Notes: generated by a model from the letters alone, not told the origin. Shown: positions 52,385 through 61,537, counted from the stretch's first letter. The stretch: 64,000 bases of DNA from Zipacnadum sp036504235 (GCA_036504235.1 DASXVN010000005.1:81713-145712), one strand, 5' to 3'. Numbers and translations are program-made.

Positions 52385-53403
52385 GGCGTGACGGCTCCTG
52401 GTGAGTCGAGATCGGATTGCGCCCGTCGCAGCAGGGCCCGGGCCGCCGTAAGCTGCCGCGCGGCCGACTCCGGCGCGGGGCCCTCCCCGGCGGCGAAGCG
52501 ACGGCGGGCGCTGCCCTCCGGCAGCAGCCCGTTGAGCAGGATGCAGCACCACTTGAGGCGATACAGGGGCAGCAGCGCCCCGCAGCGGGCCAGGTGGAGG
52601 CCCGGATCAGACAGCTCCGCGGCTACCGCCCCGGCGAACTCCGGGTACAGCTCCGGCGGCACGGGTACCGCCGGCTGGCAGAAGAAATCGCCGACCAGCT
52701 TAGCCGGATCGTCCCAGCCCGCGTACTCAAAGTCCAGAAAGCGCAGGCGGCCGCCCGCCTCGCGCAGGGCGTTGTGAAAACCGAAGTCGGAGGGCGACAG
52801 GCAATGGTCGGCCTCCGGCAGGGCTAGTTCCGCCTCGCGCCCCTCCAGCGCCCCCGCCACGCGCTCGCAGGCGGGCGCCAGCTCCTCCCGCACGAAGCTC
52901 TGCGCCTCGCCGCCGGTGACCTCGGCCAATCGCCGCACCCGCCGCGCCACGCACTCCCGGTGGTCGGCGAGGGTGAAGCAGGCCTCCGAGGCGGGCGGCA
53001 GGGCGCTGGCCTCCGGGAGAGGCTGGAGCCGGTGGAGCGCCCGGTACAGCGCCAGCGCCTGGCCCAGCTCCTCTCGCCCTACCTCCCCGGAAACCAGCCG
53101 CTCCCCGCACACGTACTCATACAGCGCGGCGTTCCCGGCGCGGTCGCAGGCCAGCGGTTGGGGGACGCAGCGCAGACCGTGGTCCCAGGCGAACGACAGG
53201 AAGGCCCACTCGGCGCCCAGGCGGTCGCGGAGGTCCTCCGGGTGGCGGAAGTAGACCTTGAGCGCGACCTTCCGGCCGCCGACCTCAACCCGGAAGACCC
53301 GGTTGTTGGCCCCGCCGGTCAGGGGCTCCAGGTGCGGCACGCCGGCCAGACCGGCGTGCGCCAGCAGCCGCGCTAGCGTCTCGCGAGTCGGCGCCTGGTT
53401 CAT
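52381..53403 (-). CDS. APH/choline-kinase-like phosphotransferase
   Basis: 340 aa from ATG 53403, overlapping the HAD stop (ATGA). Kinase-like fold: LTGGANNRVFRVEVGGRKVALKVYF (ATP-binding Lys), the catalytic loop SPSDFGFHNAL (equivalent of HxDxxxxN) and FLDFEYAGWDDPAKLVGDF (metal-binding Asp). In a polysaccharide locus it probably phosphorylates a sugar, polyol or amino alcohol rather than an antibiotic. Confidence 0.75.
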   Translation of the reverse strand: MNQAPTRETLARLLAHAGLAGVPHLEPLTGGANNRVFRVEVGGRKVALKVYFRHPEDLRDRLGAEWAFLSFAWDHGLRCVPQPLACDRAGNAALYEYVCGERLVSGEVGREELGQALALYRALHRLQPLPEASALPPASEACFTLADHRECVARRVRRLAEVTGGEAQSFVREELAPACERVAGALEGREAELALPEADHCLSPSDFGFHNALREAGGRLRFLDFEYAGWDDPAKLVGDFFCQPAVPVPPELYPEFAGAVAAELSDPGLHLARCGALLPLYRLKWCCILLNGLLPEGSARRRFAAGEGPAPESAARQLTAARALLRRAQSDLDSPGAVTP

Positions 53404-53981
53404 CGGCGCAGCAACTCCCCTAGCTCGGCCCACGAGGCGACCCGGGGGAAACGGGTCTCGCCCTCGTGTTGCCCGTGCGGGTCAAAGAGCACCCGGCAGA
53501 CGCCCGCGGGGAACTCCGGCTCGGCCAGAAACTCGGGCAGATCGTCCACGAAGTGGGTGCAGCCGAGGGCGGCGATCCGCGCCAGCTTGTCCGCCTTGGT
53601 CAGCTCCAGAAAGACGCGGTCGGCGGGCAGGCCGTGCTCGGCCAGCCACTGCCGGGCGGCGGCGTGCAGGTCGTACTGCGGCCCTCGGAAGGGGTAGCGG
53701 GTCTTGTGGCTAATGATCCAGACGGAAACCTGCTCGCTGAGGCAGCGGGCCAGGAACTCCAGCGCGCCGGGAAAGGCCTGCGCCTCGTCCAGACGCGCGC
53801 CGTACAGGTAGCCCTGCAACTCGGTCCAGTCCTCCTCGCGGTCGCCGCGGCGCAGGTAGTCGCGGACGGCGTACTTGCTCACGGGCAGGTCGGCGGGGAT
53901 CAGGCCGCGCTCCACCGCGACGCGATGAAACCCGGCGTCATAGCAGACCAGGGTATTGTCAAAGTCCACCCCGAGGCGCAT
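53400..53981 (-). CDS. HAD-superfamily phosphatase-like protein
   Basis: 193 aa. The HAD motif I is at the N-terminus (LGVDFDNTL: DxDxT). Motif II is in VWIISHKT, and the C-terminal LGCTHFVDDLPEFL supplies the acidic motif IV. Between a dehydrogenase and a kinase, it likely dephosphorylates a sugar-phosphate intermediate. 3 bp after the dehydrogenase stop. Confidence 0.75.
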   Translation of the reverse strand: MRLGVDFDNTLVCYDAGFHRVAVERGLIPADLPVSKYAVRDYLRRGDREEDWTELQGYLYGARLDEAQAFPGALEFLARCLSEQVSVWIISHKTRYPFRGPQYDLHAAARQWLAEHGLPADRVFLELTKADKLARIAALGCTHFVDDLPEFLAEPEFPAGVCRVLFDPHGQHEGETRFPRVASWAELGELLRR

Positions 53982-53984
53982 GGG

Positions 53985-55031
53985 TCAGACCGACTCCCCG
54001 CTCAGCTCGAGTAGCGGGCGCGCCACCCGCGCGGCCTCCAGATCATCCAGCGCCTGATCAATCGCGCTCAGCGGGTAGACCGGGCCCAGCAGCGGCTCCA
54101 GATTCAGCCGCCCCGCGGCGATCAACCGGGCGTAGCGCGGAAAATCGCGGTCCGGCTGGGTATCGCCGCCCCAGGTGCCGAGCAGCCGCTTGCCCTGATT
54201 GAGCTGCCGAGGGTCGAGCGCCACCTGCTCCCCGTGGGGGGCGTTGCCCACGATGACGGCCGCCCCGCCCTGGCTGCGGACCGCGGCCAACGCCGCGCCC
54301 ATGACCTCCGGCCGCCCGGTGGCCTCAATCGCGTAGTCCACGCCCCCCGGGCAAAGCCGCGCGATCTCCGCCGCCGGGTCCGCCTCCCCGGCCAGAATCA
54401 CCGCAGTCGCCCCCAGTTGCCGGGCCAGGTCCAGCTTGGCGGGCACCACGTCAATCGCGATAATCGGCGTGTTCCCGGCGATCTGGGCCGCGGCTACCGC
54501 GCACAGGCCCACGCCGCCCAGGCCGAAGACGGCCAGACTCTCCCCCGGCCGGGACCCGGCGGCGTTGAAGACCGCCCCTGCGCCGGTGGCGACCGCGCAG
54601 CCGAGCAGCGCCGCGTGCCGCAGGGACAGCCCCGCCGGCAGCACCGTCAGCCGGTTCTCGCTGAGCACCGCGTGGGTGGCGAAAGTGGTGATCGCGCCGG
54701 CGTTGACGGTCCGCCCCGCCCAGTCATAGACGGTGCCGGGCACGTCGCGGCCGCTGCCCTTGATCCAGGAGAGAATCACGGCGTCGCCGGGCCGGACCTT
54801 GGTGACGCCTGCTCCGACCTCGCGCACCACCCCGCTGCCCTCGTGCCCCAGGCAGTGCGGCAGGTAGCGGTCCTCGCCGCGCCGGCCGCGGACCTCCAGC
54901 ACCTGCGTGTGGCAGACGCCGCTGTAGGCGATCTCCACCAGCGCCTGGCCCGGCTTCAGCGCCGGAATCTCCAGTTCGGCAATTTCCAGCGGTCGGCCCA
55001 ACTCCACCAAGACAGCGGCAGTGGTCTTCAT
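53985..55031 (-). CDS. Zn-type alcohol/polyol dehydrogenase (MDR)
   Basis: 348 aa. Catalytic zinc ligands are visible: Cys in YSGVCHTQ and His-Glu in LGHEGSGVV. NAD binding: LAVFGLGGVGLCAVAAAQ. The four-Cys structural zinc lobe expected after the GDAVILSW strand is missing (WIKGSGRD instead). It oxidises or reduces an alcohol or aldehyde, probably a sugar intermediate of this locus. Confidence 0.82.
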   Translation of the reverse strand: MKTTAAVLVELGRPLEIAELEIPALKPGQALVEIAYSGVCHTQVLEVRGRRGEDRYLPHCLGHEGSGVVREVGAGVTKVRPGDAVILSWIKGSGRDVPGTVYDWAGRTVNAGAITTFATHAVLSENRLTVLPAGLSLRHAALLGCAVATGAGAVFNAAGSRPGESLAVFGLGGVGLCAVAAAQIAGNTPIIAIDVVPAKLDLARQLGATAVILAGEADPAAEIARLCPGGVDYAIEATGRPEVMGAALAAVRSQGGAAVIVGNAPHGEQVALDPRQLNQGKRLLGTWGGDTQPDRDFPRYARLIAAGRLNLEPLLGPVYPLSAIDQALDDLEAARVARPLLELSGESV

Positions 55032-55038
55032 CGTAGGC

Positions 55039-55971
55039 TCAACTCGTTTCCCCGGCTAGACGTCGCCGGACGCGCTCGGCGATACTCGCGGGCGTCAGGC
55101 CGTAGCGTTCCCGCAGATAGGCCTGATCGCCGGCCTCGGGGAGGAAGTAGTCGCCGGTGCCCACGCGCAGTAGACGGGCACCGGGGCGGTCTTGGTCGGC
55201 CCGCCACTCGGCCACGCTGCCGCCCAGGCCCCCCAGGACGCTGTGCTCCTCCACGGTCGCCACCAAGCGGAAGCGGGCAAAGGCCGCCGCCAGCAGCGCC
55301 TCGTCAAGCGGCTTGACCGTGTGGAAACTGACCACCTGCGTTGAGACACCGGCCTCCGCCAGCACCGCCGCAGCCTCCAGGGCCAGGGGCAGGACGTTGC
55401 CGGCCGCCAGGAGACACACGTCCTCCCCGGGGCGGACTACAAGCGCGCGGCCCAGGGCGAACTCCGGCGGCGCGGCGTGGACAGTCGGCTCGCCTTTCTT
55501 GCCCAGGCGCAGGTAGACCGGGCCGGGCTGCTGGGCCGCGGCCCGCAGGGCCAGCCGCGCCTCCACCGGGTCGCCGGGGGCCACGACCGTCATGTTGGGC
55601 AGGACGCGCAACAGGGCCAGGTCCTCGCACGACTGGTGCGTGGGACCGTTAGCGGCATAGGACAGGCCTCCGCCCACCCCCGCGATGATTACCGGCAAGT
55701 TGTGATAGCACACGTCCACCCGGATCTGCTCCAGACAGCGCGTGGTCGTGAAGGGGGCGATGGTGTAGGTGATCGGCCGCAGCCCGCACAACGCCATCCC
55801 CGCGGCGACGCTCATCATGTTGGCCTCGGCCACCCCGCAATTGTAGAATTGGTCGGGGAAGCGGGCCTTAAAGTCGTCAAACATGCGGTTGCCGATGTCC
55901 CCGGAGAGCAGGACCACCGGCGCGCCGCTCTCGGCCAGCGCGGTTAGCTCGGCGACGAAGGCGTTTCTCAT
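55039..55971 (-). CDS. Transketolase, C-terminal half (split subunit B)
   Basis: 310 aa from ATG 55971 (ATGA overlap with subunit A). Pyrimidine-binding fold with the TPP-activating Glu in CGVAEANMMSVAAGMAL and the loop GVGGGLSYAANGPTHQSCEDLALLR, then the C-terminal domain (RLVATVEEHSVLGGLGGSVAEW). It pairs with the next gene to give a complete transketolase-like enzyme for two-carbon ketol transfer. Confidence 0.87.
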   Translation of the reverse strand: MRNAFVAELTALAESGAPVVLLSGDIGNRMFDDFKARFPDQFYNCGVAEANMMSVAAGMALCGLRPITYTIAPFTTTRCLEQIRVDVCYHNLPVIIAGVGGGLSYAANGPTHQSCEDLALLRVLPNMTVVAPGDPVEARLALRAAAQQPGPVYLRLGKKGEPTVHAAPPEFALGRALVVRPGEDVCLLAAGNVLPLALEAAAVLAEAGVSTQVVSFHTVKPLDEALLAAAFARFRLVATVEEHSVLGGLGGSVAEWRADQDRPGARLLRVGTGDYFLPEAGDQAYLRERYGLTPASIAERVRRRLAGETS

Positions 55972-56789
55972 ACCGGCCCCAACTCCGCCTGCGCCCGCGC
56001 GACTTCCTCGGCGTTGGGCACGCGGTAGTGCCAGTTGTTGTCGTCCTCCATGAAGGACACGCCCCGGCCCTTGACGGTGTGGGCGATCAGCGCCACCGGC
56101 CGCCCGCTGCCGTCGGGAACTCGCTCCAGCGCCGCGGCGAGGGCGGCCAGGTCGTGGCCGTCCACCTCGGCGGCGCTCCAGCCGAAAGCCTCCCATTTCT
56201 CGCGCAGGGGGGCCAGGGCCAGCACTTCATTGCTGCGCCCGGTGGCCTGCCACTTGTTGTAGTCCACGATCGCCACCAGGTTGTCGAGGCCCTGGGCGGG
56301 GGCCATCATCGCCGCCTCCCACACTGAGCCCTCGTTGCACTCGCCATCGCTCATGATCACGAACACCCGGTAGTCGCGCCCCTGAATCCGGCCGGCCAGG
56401 GCCATGCCCAGGCCCAGCGACAGGCCGTGCCCCAGGGAACCGCTGGCGATCTCCACGCCCGGCGCACAGGCCGCTCCGGGGTGCTCGGGCAGGCAGCCCC
56501 CCGGCTCGGCGTAGTGGTCGAGCAACTCCGCCGGGAAGAAGCCCCGGTACGCCAAAGCGGCGTAGAGAGCCGTGGCCGCGTGGCCCTTGCTGAACAGGAG
56601 CCGGTCGCGCGCGAGATCGTCGGGACGCCGGGGGTCAATCCGCAGCGCCTCCCAGTAGGCGGCCACCAGCAGGTCCACGCAGGACAGCGCCGAGGCCAGA
56701 TGCGGCGCGCCCGCGGCGTGCGACATCTGGACCAGCCGGCTGCGGATCCGGCGCGAGAGGGCCGTCAACTCGCTCAGATCGTGCTTCAT
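55968..56789 (-). CDS. Transketolase, N-terminal half (split subunit A)
   Basis: 273 aa. TPP-diphosphate-binding half: FSKGHAATALYAALAYRGF, GSLGHGLSLGLGMAL and the metal motif MSDGECNEGSVWEAAMMA, where the usual GDG reads SDG, ending in VDYNKWQATG. ATGA overlaps on both sides tie it to the epimerase and to subunit B. Such pairs in glycan loci are thought to make or extend unusual sugars. Confidence 0.87.
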   Translation of the reverse strand: MKHDLSELTALSRRIRSRLVQMSHAAGAPHLASALSCVDLLVAAYWEALRIDPRRPDDLARDRLLFSKGHAATALYAALAYRGFFPAELLDHYAEPGGCLPEHPGAACAPGVEIASGSLGHGLSLGLGMALAGRIQGRDYRVFVIMSDGECNEGSVWEAAMMAPAQGLDNLVAIVDYNKWQATGRSNEVLALAPLREKWEAFGWSAAEVDGHDLAALAAALERVPDGSGRPVALIAHTVKGRGVSFMEDDNNWHYRVPNAEEVARAQAELGPV

Positions 56790-57784
56790 GACAGGGGCCG
56801 GGCGCGCATCGTCTCGACGTTGAAGAATTTGGGGTCGGTCAGCGCTTCCGGGACCAGGCCGGCGTCGAAAGCCGCCAGCAGCCCCCGCACGGCGTCCTCG
56901 AGACTGCGCTGCGCCTCCCAGCCCAACTCGCGGCGGAGGGTCTCCGAGGAGATGTGGTAGGAGCGCCGGTCCTCGTAGGGAGTAACCTCGATCTCCACGT
57001 CCGGTCCCACCACCTCCCGCACGATATGCGCGATCTCCAGGACCGTGTGGTTCCGCATACCCGCGTTGAACACGCGGCCGTCAATCGCCGCGGCGGGATA
57101 CTGGAGCATCTGCACGTACACGTCGGCAATATCCTCCACGTGAATGTTAGGCCGCTTCTGCTCCCCGCCCAGGACCGTGATCTGGCGGCGGTGATAGGCC
57201 TGGTTGGTGAGGATGTTGACCACCACGTCCAGCCGCAGCCGGGGCGAGTAGCCGCAGACCGTGGCGGGGCGGATGCTCACCGTAGTGAAGCCGGGTTGCC
57301 GCTCGGCCAGCAGTTCCTCCTCACAGATCGCCTTGTACCGGGAGTATCCGGTCAGCGGATTGAGCGGCAGGTCCTCCGTGACCTCGGCCTCTTCCTTGGG
57401 CCCATAGACGCTGGAGCTGGAGGCGAAGATGAAGCGCTCCACGCCGCTGTCGCGGGCCAGCCGCACCAGGGGCCGGAAGGAGTCGTAGTTGACCGACTTG
57501 CCCAGTTCCGGGTCAAGGTCAAAGCTGGGGTCGTTGGAGATGGCGGCGAGGTGGACCACCGCCTGGCAGCCGGGCAGAATCTGCGCCAGCAGTTGCTCGT
57601 CGCGCAGGTCGCCGGCAATGGCCGTGAACCGCGGATGAGCGGCCACCGCGCCCAGCGGCGCGTGGCCGTAGAGGAAGAGGTCCAGCACCTTCACCGCGTG
57701 TCCGGCGGCCAGCAACTTGGGAACCAGGACGGAGCCGACGTAGCCGGCCCCGCCCGTAACTAGTACGGTACTATTCGTCTCCAT
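56786..57784 (-). CDS. NAD-dependent epimerase/dehydratase
   Basis: 332 aa. Extended SDR: VLVTGGAGYVGSVLVPKLL (GxxGxxG), FIFASSSSVYGPKEE, the YxxxK site in GYSRYKAICEEELL and IRPATVCGYSPRLRLDVVV. It converts a nucleotide sugar. First gene of the coupled operon, with a -10 box ending 7 nt before its ATG and no Shine-Dalgarno, so its message may be leaderless. Confidence 0.82.
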   Translation of the reverse strand: METNSTVLVTGGAGYVGSVLVPKLLAAGHAVKVLDLFLYGHAPLGAVAAHPRFTAIAGDLRDEQLLAQILPGCQAVVHLAAISNDPSFDLDPELGKSVNYDSFRPLVRLARDSGVERFIFASSSSVYGPKEEAEVTEDLPLNPLTGYSRYKAICEEELLAERQPGFTTVSIRPATVCGYSPRLRLDVVVNILTNQAYHRRQITVLGGEQKRPNIHVEDIADVYVQMLQYPAAAIDGRVFNAGMRNHTVLEIAHIVREVVGPDVEIEVTPYEDRRSYHISSETLRRELGWEAQRSLEDAVRGLLAAFDAGLVPEALTDPKFFNVETMRARPLS

Positions 57785-57791
57785 GAGGACC

Positions 57792-57797
57792 AGTATA
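57792..57797 (-). promoter_or_regulatory. -10 box for a leaderless transcript
   Basis: Reads TATACT on the minus strand, followed by GGTCCTC and the ATG at 57784. The start site would fall on or next to the A of ATG. No good -35 and no Shine-Dalgarno are seen. Confidence 0.55.
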
Positions 57798-57849
57798 CCC
57801 CGTTTCTTATGGTAAACGCCCGCCCTCGGCGCGGGGCGCGAGGTTCTGA

Positions 57850-58854
57850 CTAAGGCTTAACGGCCACCACCTGCAAGCCGGTGACCGACAACTCCCGTAG
57901 GCTGTAACGTTGAAAATCCGGATGAAGTGCCCCCCGCAGTTCCTCCGTCACCCAGGGCGTAATCTGCTCCAGATCCGGCAGGAAAGTGTGTCCCAGCGGC
58001 TTTTGCGCCATGCCGTAGTTGTCGGTGATGCCGCCCGCCAGGCGGTGCGGCAGGCAGTATCCCGCGTAGGCCACGGTGAAGCCGGCCGCACGGAACTCCC
58101 GCAGATAGTCGGAGGCGCGGTGCCGGAAACTGAGCGGCCCCCGCGCCCGGTACTCCTCCTCGCTGTAGCGCAAGCAGTCCAGCGGCGCGTCGTCCAGGTG
58201 CGCGTGGTCGCGCAGATCAATGTCATGGCAGCACCAGCCGCCCGGCCGCAGCATCCGGAAGGTATTGCCCAGGACCGCCGGCAGGTCGTCCACGTGCTCG
58301 AGAACCGTGATCGAAAAGAGCGTGTCCAGGGAATCGTCAGCCAGGGCCAGCGCCTCCGCCCCCACCTGGGGCAGCACCGTCAGCAGGCCGGGCCGCAGCT
58401 CCACGTAGTGGGGCTCCCCGGCGACCGGCATGACCAGCTCCTCCAGGGTGCAAGGCGCCTGGTAGAAGGTGCCCAGCAGCGCCGCGATGGTCTCGGCGTA
58501 GGAGAGGGGTAGGCGGTTGGCCACGGGCGTCAGGTTGTTGATGTAGACCCGGTCGGCGCCGGACAAGAGTAGCGCCAGGGCGAGGCCCGGATGCGGATAG
58601 CTGCCGATCTCCAGGACCTCCCCGCGCAGCGGCGCGCCGACCACCGTGGCCCCCTGCCGCAGGGAGCGCAGGCAGATGGTCAGATGAAACTCGGACCCGG
58701 CGACATTGTAGCTCAGGCGCAGCGACTCTTGCAGGGAGCGGCTGATCTTGTCCACCGAGTAGCCCGGCGGCCCCATGCCCAGCACCCGGCGCAGGGCCAA
58801 CTTGACCGGCTCCGGCAGGACCCGCCTCAGTCCTCGCTTGAGATAGTGCAACAT
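57850..58854 (-). CDS. SAM-dependent methyltransferase of the polysaccharide locus
   Basis: 334 aa, GGAGG 10 nt before ATG. The class I fold is visible but motif I is divergent (RGEVLEIGSYPHPGLALALLL), then VYINNLTPV and DTLFSITVLEHVDDLPAVL, followed by WCCHDIDLRDHAH. The N-terminal basic helix (LKRGLRRVLPEPVKLALRRVL) may touch the membrane. Substrate unknown. Confidence 0.7.
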   Translation of the reverse strand: MLHYLKRGLRRVLPEPVKLALRRVLGMGPPGYSVDKISRSLQESLRLSYNVAGSEFHLTICLRSLRQGATVVGAPLRGEVLEIGSYPHPGLALALLLSGADRVYINNLTPVANRLPLSYAETIAALLGTFYQAPCTLEELVMPVAGEPHYVELRPGLLTVLPQVGAEALALADDSLDTLFSITVLEHVDDLPAVLGNTFRMLRPGGWCCHDIDLRDHAHLDDAPLDCLRYSEEEYRARGPLSFRHRASDYLREFRAAGFTVAYAGYCLPHRLAGGITDNYGMAQKPLGHTFLPDLEQITPWVTEELRGALHPDFQRYSLRELSVTGLQVVAVKP

Positions 58855-58888
58855 GCTCTCGGCCTCCGGAACTCCGCCCGACTTGCGG

Positions 58889-60406
58889 CTACTTGAACAA
58901 GGTCTCTACGTGCCGGCGCAGGGACAGCCGGCCCAGCGGCTCCCGCGTCCCTACGGTGGCCACGGCCTCGGCGCCGGCGACGTTGCCCAGGAAGCAGGTC
59001 ACGTCGAGAGGCGCACCCCGCGCGGCGCACAGCGCCGTGATCGCCAGGAAGGCGTCGGTGGCGCCCGCCCGGTCCACCACCTTGACGGCCAGCGCCGGCG
59101 CCTCGTGCAGCCCTTCCTCCGGCCCGTAGCCCACGCACCCGCGCCCCCCGCGCATGGCGATCGCCCGCGACGCGCAGAGGCGCTGGGCCACCGCCGCGAC
59201 CATGGCGCCGCAATCCTCCTCGCGGCTGCGGCACTCCAGGCGCAGTTCCTGCTCCGCCAGGGTGACGTAGTCCGCTCGCGGATACCGCCCCACCGAGTGG
59301 TAGCCCAGGTTGGCGGCGTCCACTTGCGTATTGACCGTGAGGTGCCGGGCACCCGCGCAGAGTGCCTCGATGGCCGCCGGGGTCAGCAGCGCGTGGCCAT
59401 AATCGGCCACCACTACCAGATCGTAGTTCGGCAGGGCCTCGGCCAGCCTCCGGCCCAGCAGCCGGTCGTCAGCCTCCGCCAGCGGCTCCTCATTCATCAG
59501 GTAGTACTCCAGCAGGGGCTGCGCGAAATACGACTCGCGGTACTGGCGCCGCGTCAGGGTAGGCGAGTCCTCCCGGCGCAGGAGCAGCGGCGTCACGTTG
59601 TCCCGCAGTTGGCTCTGCAGCCACGCCGCTTCCGCCGGCTCGCTCCCCACCAGGGTGAGCAGGCCCACTTCCCCACAGAAGCCCGCCAGGTGATTGGCCA
59701 CATTGCCCGCGCCGCCCAGGAAACGCTCGTGGGAGAGGTAGCGCACCGCCAGGACCGGCGCGTGGGCCGAGCGCTGCAGGGTCTCGCAGTGGTGGTACTC
59801 CTCGATGATCGTCTCGCCGACCACCAGAGCTCGGAGCGGCTGCGCCTCCTCCACCCACGGCAGAATCCCGCCCGCTCCGTAGCGCTCCCCCAACTCGTCG
59901 AGGTAGCGGTCTACCTCCTCGGGGAAGGGAGAGAGCAGCTCATTGAGCAGCCGGGAGGAGCTGGAGGTCAGGTCCTCGATATAGGCAATCTCGCCGCCTA
60001 GCTCGGCCAAGGCCGCCTCTTCCCGGATGATCTCCGGGGTGCGGTTGTCGCGAAACTCGGCGCCCTTGGCGTACAGGTGCGGCCTCAGCAGCGCCAGGCA
60101 CTCCACCGCCGTGGGCCACTCGTTGATCGCGACGTAGTCCACGCAGTCCAGAGCGGCCAGGGCTTCCGCGCGCAGGGCCTCGGGGAAAGCGGGGCGATGA
60201 GGGCCCTTGTTGACGAAGCGATCCGGGGTGACGGTGACGACCAGCACGTCGCCCAGCTTGGCGGCCTTCTGCAGGTAGCGGATATGCCCGATATGCAGCA
60301 GGTCAAAACAGCCGTGGCACTGCACCACGCGTCGCCCCGCCGCCCGGGCGGCGGCCAGCACCTCGGCGAGGTCGGCCAGGGGCATCAGCTTGGAGGTACT
60401 CCACAC
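58889..60406 (-). CDS. RfaE/HldE-like fusion: nucleotidyltransferase then PfkB kinase
   Basis: 505 aa from GTG 60406 (AGGTGA 7 nt upstream; ATG 60385 possible). Residues ~25-160 are a cytidylyltransferase-like domain (GCFDLLHIGHIRYL, LYAKGAEFRD). Residues ~190-505 are a PfkB kinase (FLGGAGNVANHLAGF; the anion hole reads DRAGATDAF, with catalytic Asp kept). In HldE the kinase comes first; here the order is reversed. It probably phosphorylates and activates a heptose- or polyol-type sugar for the surface glycan. Confidence 0.8.
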   Translation of the reverse strand: MWSTSKLMPLADLAEVLAAARAAGRRVVQCHGCFDLLHIGHIRYLQKAAKLGDVLVVTVTPDRFVNKGPHRPAFPEALRAEALAALDCVDYVAINEWPTAVECLALLRPHLYAKGAEFRDNRTPEIIREEAALAELGGEIAYIEDLTSSSSRLLNELLSPFPEEVDRYLDELGERYGAGGILPWVEEAQPLRALVVGETIIEEYHHCETLQRSAHAPVLAVRYLSHERFLGGAGNVANHLAGFCGEVGLLTLVGSEPAEAAWLQSQLRDNVTPLLLRREDSPTLTRRQYRESYFAQPLLEYYLMNEEPLAEADDRLLGRRLAEALPNYDLVVVADYGHALLTPAAIEALCAGARHLTVNTQVDAANLGYHSVGRYPRADYVTLAEQELRLECRSREEDCGAMVAAVAQRLCASRAIAMRGGRGCVGYGPEEGLHEAPALAVKVVDRAGATDAFLAITALCAARGAPLDVTCFLGNVAGAEAVATVGTREPLGRLSLRRHVETLFK

Positions 60407-60511
60407 GGGCTCTCACCTGCGCCTTCGCGGGGCCCGCCAGGCGGCCCCGTTGTCGTCCCTTGTAAGCGAATTGTACTTGCCCCCGGCAACTCCGTCCAGC
60501 CGGGACCCGGC

Positions 60512-61537
60512 TTAGCGCCGGAACCGGCGCGCCCAGCGCGACGCCGCCAGCGAGTCCGGTATATACTTTTTCGTCGTGCCGGCCTCAATCTCCCGCCAGC
60601 CTACCCGCGTCCCGCGCTGGATTTCTTGCCGCTTGCGCCACATCTTCCCCAGCTTGCCCCAGGCCGCCAGATGCCCCCGCAGCCGCGCCAGACCTCCGCC
60701 GCGCAGACTCCAGTGGACCAGCCCATAGAGGCGATGCAGCGCCATCGCCGGGCCGCGCTTGAGCAGGACCTGCCAGGGAACGTTCTTGAGCACTACCCAG
60801 TCGGCGTTGCGCGTGGTGCGGTGAATGACCAGCGGGGAGGCGTGGCCGTAAGTGGCGGAGATATGGTGGTAGACCCGCGCCGTGGGCACGTACCGGCATT
60901 TCCACCCCGCCAGGAACACCCGGAAGGACAGGTCCACATCCTCATAGTGGCTCTGGAAGTCCTCGTCGAAAGCGCCGACCTGCTCCAGGACCTCGCGCCG
61001 CAGGGCGCAGGCGCCGCCGCAGAAGCCGAAGACGACCTTCTCCTGCGCGTAGTCAGCCGCGGGCTGCCCCCAGCCGATCTTATGGCCGAGCAACACCGAC
61101 AGCCACTCCGTGCCGGCGTTGTCCAGCAACTCCGGCTGGTCGGCGATCACCATCTGGCAGGCGACCGCGCCCACCTCCGGGTGCTCGCGGAAGGCCCGCG
61201 CGATTTCCGCCGCCCATTCGGGGACCACCAGCGTATCATTGTTGAGGAAGGCGACGTACTCCCCGGTCGCCAGGGGCAGCCCTGCATTGTTGCCGCCGCA
61301 AAAGTGCAGGTTCTGCTCCAGGCGCAGCAGCCGGACCTCGGGGTATTCCTGCGCCACGATCTCCGCGGAGCCGTCGGGAGAGGCATTGTCGATGACGATG
61401 ACCTCGATCTCTGCGAGAGTCTGAGCGCGGAGCGAGTCGAGGCACGGACGGAGGAACGGTCCACCGTTGTAGTTAAGAATCAGGACCGATAGCAGTGCAG
61501 ACGAACTCGGATCGCGGTTGGCTCCAGGCACAGTCAC
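60512..61537 (-). CDS. GT2-family (rhamnosyltransferase-like) glycosyltransferase
   Basis: 341 aa from GTG 61537, which overlaps the stop of a 30-aa frame (GTGA). GT-A motifs: LSVLILNYNGGPFLRPCLDSL, EVIVIDNASPDGS, NLHFCGGNNAGL and the DxD-like FLNNDT. The SHYEDVDLSFRVFLAGWK motif is typical of WbbL/rhamnosyltransferase relatives. It adds a sugar during surface glycan assembly. Confidence 0.86.
   Translation of the reverse strand: MTVPGANRDPSSSALLSVLILNYNGGPFLRPCLDSLRAQTLAEIEVIVIDNASPDGSAEIVAQEYPEVRLLRLEQNLHFCGGNNAGLPLATGEYVAFLNNDTLVVPEWAAEIARAFREHPEVGAVACQMVIADQPELLDNAGTEWLSVLLGHKIGWGQPAADYAQEKVVFGFCGGACALRREVLEQVGAFDEDFQSHYEDVDLSFRVFLAGWKCRYVPTARVYHHISATYGHASPLVIHRTTRNADWVVLKNVPWQVLLKRGPAMALHRLYGLVHWSLRGGGLARLRGHLAAWGKLGKMWRKRQEIQRGTRVGWREIEAGTTKKYIPDSLAASRWARRFRR

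Noticed and set aside
60429..60448. GC hairpin between the GT2 and the RfaE-like gene
   Set aside because: Imperfect stem with no T-run on the minus strand; the intergenic TACAAT at 60470-60475 lacks a matching -35, so neither terminator nor promoter is supported.
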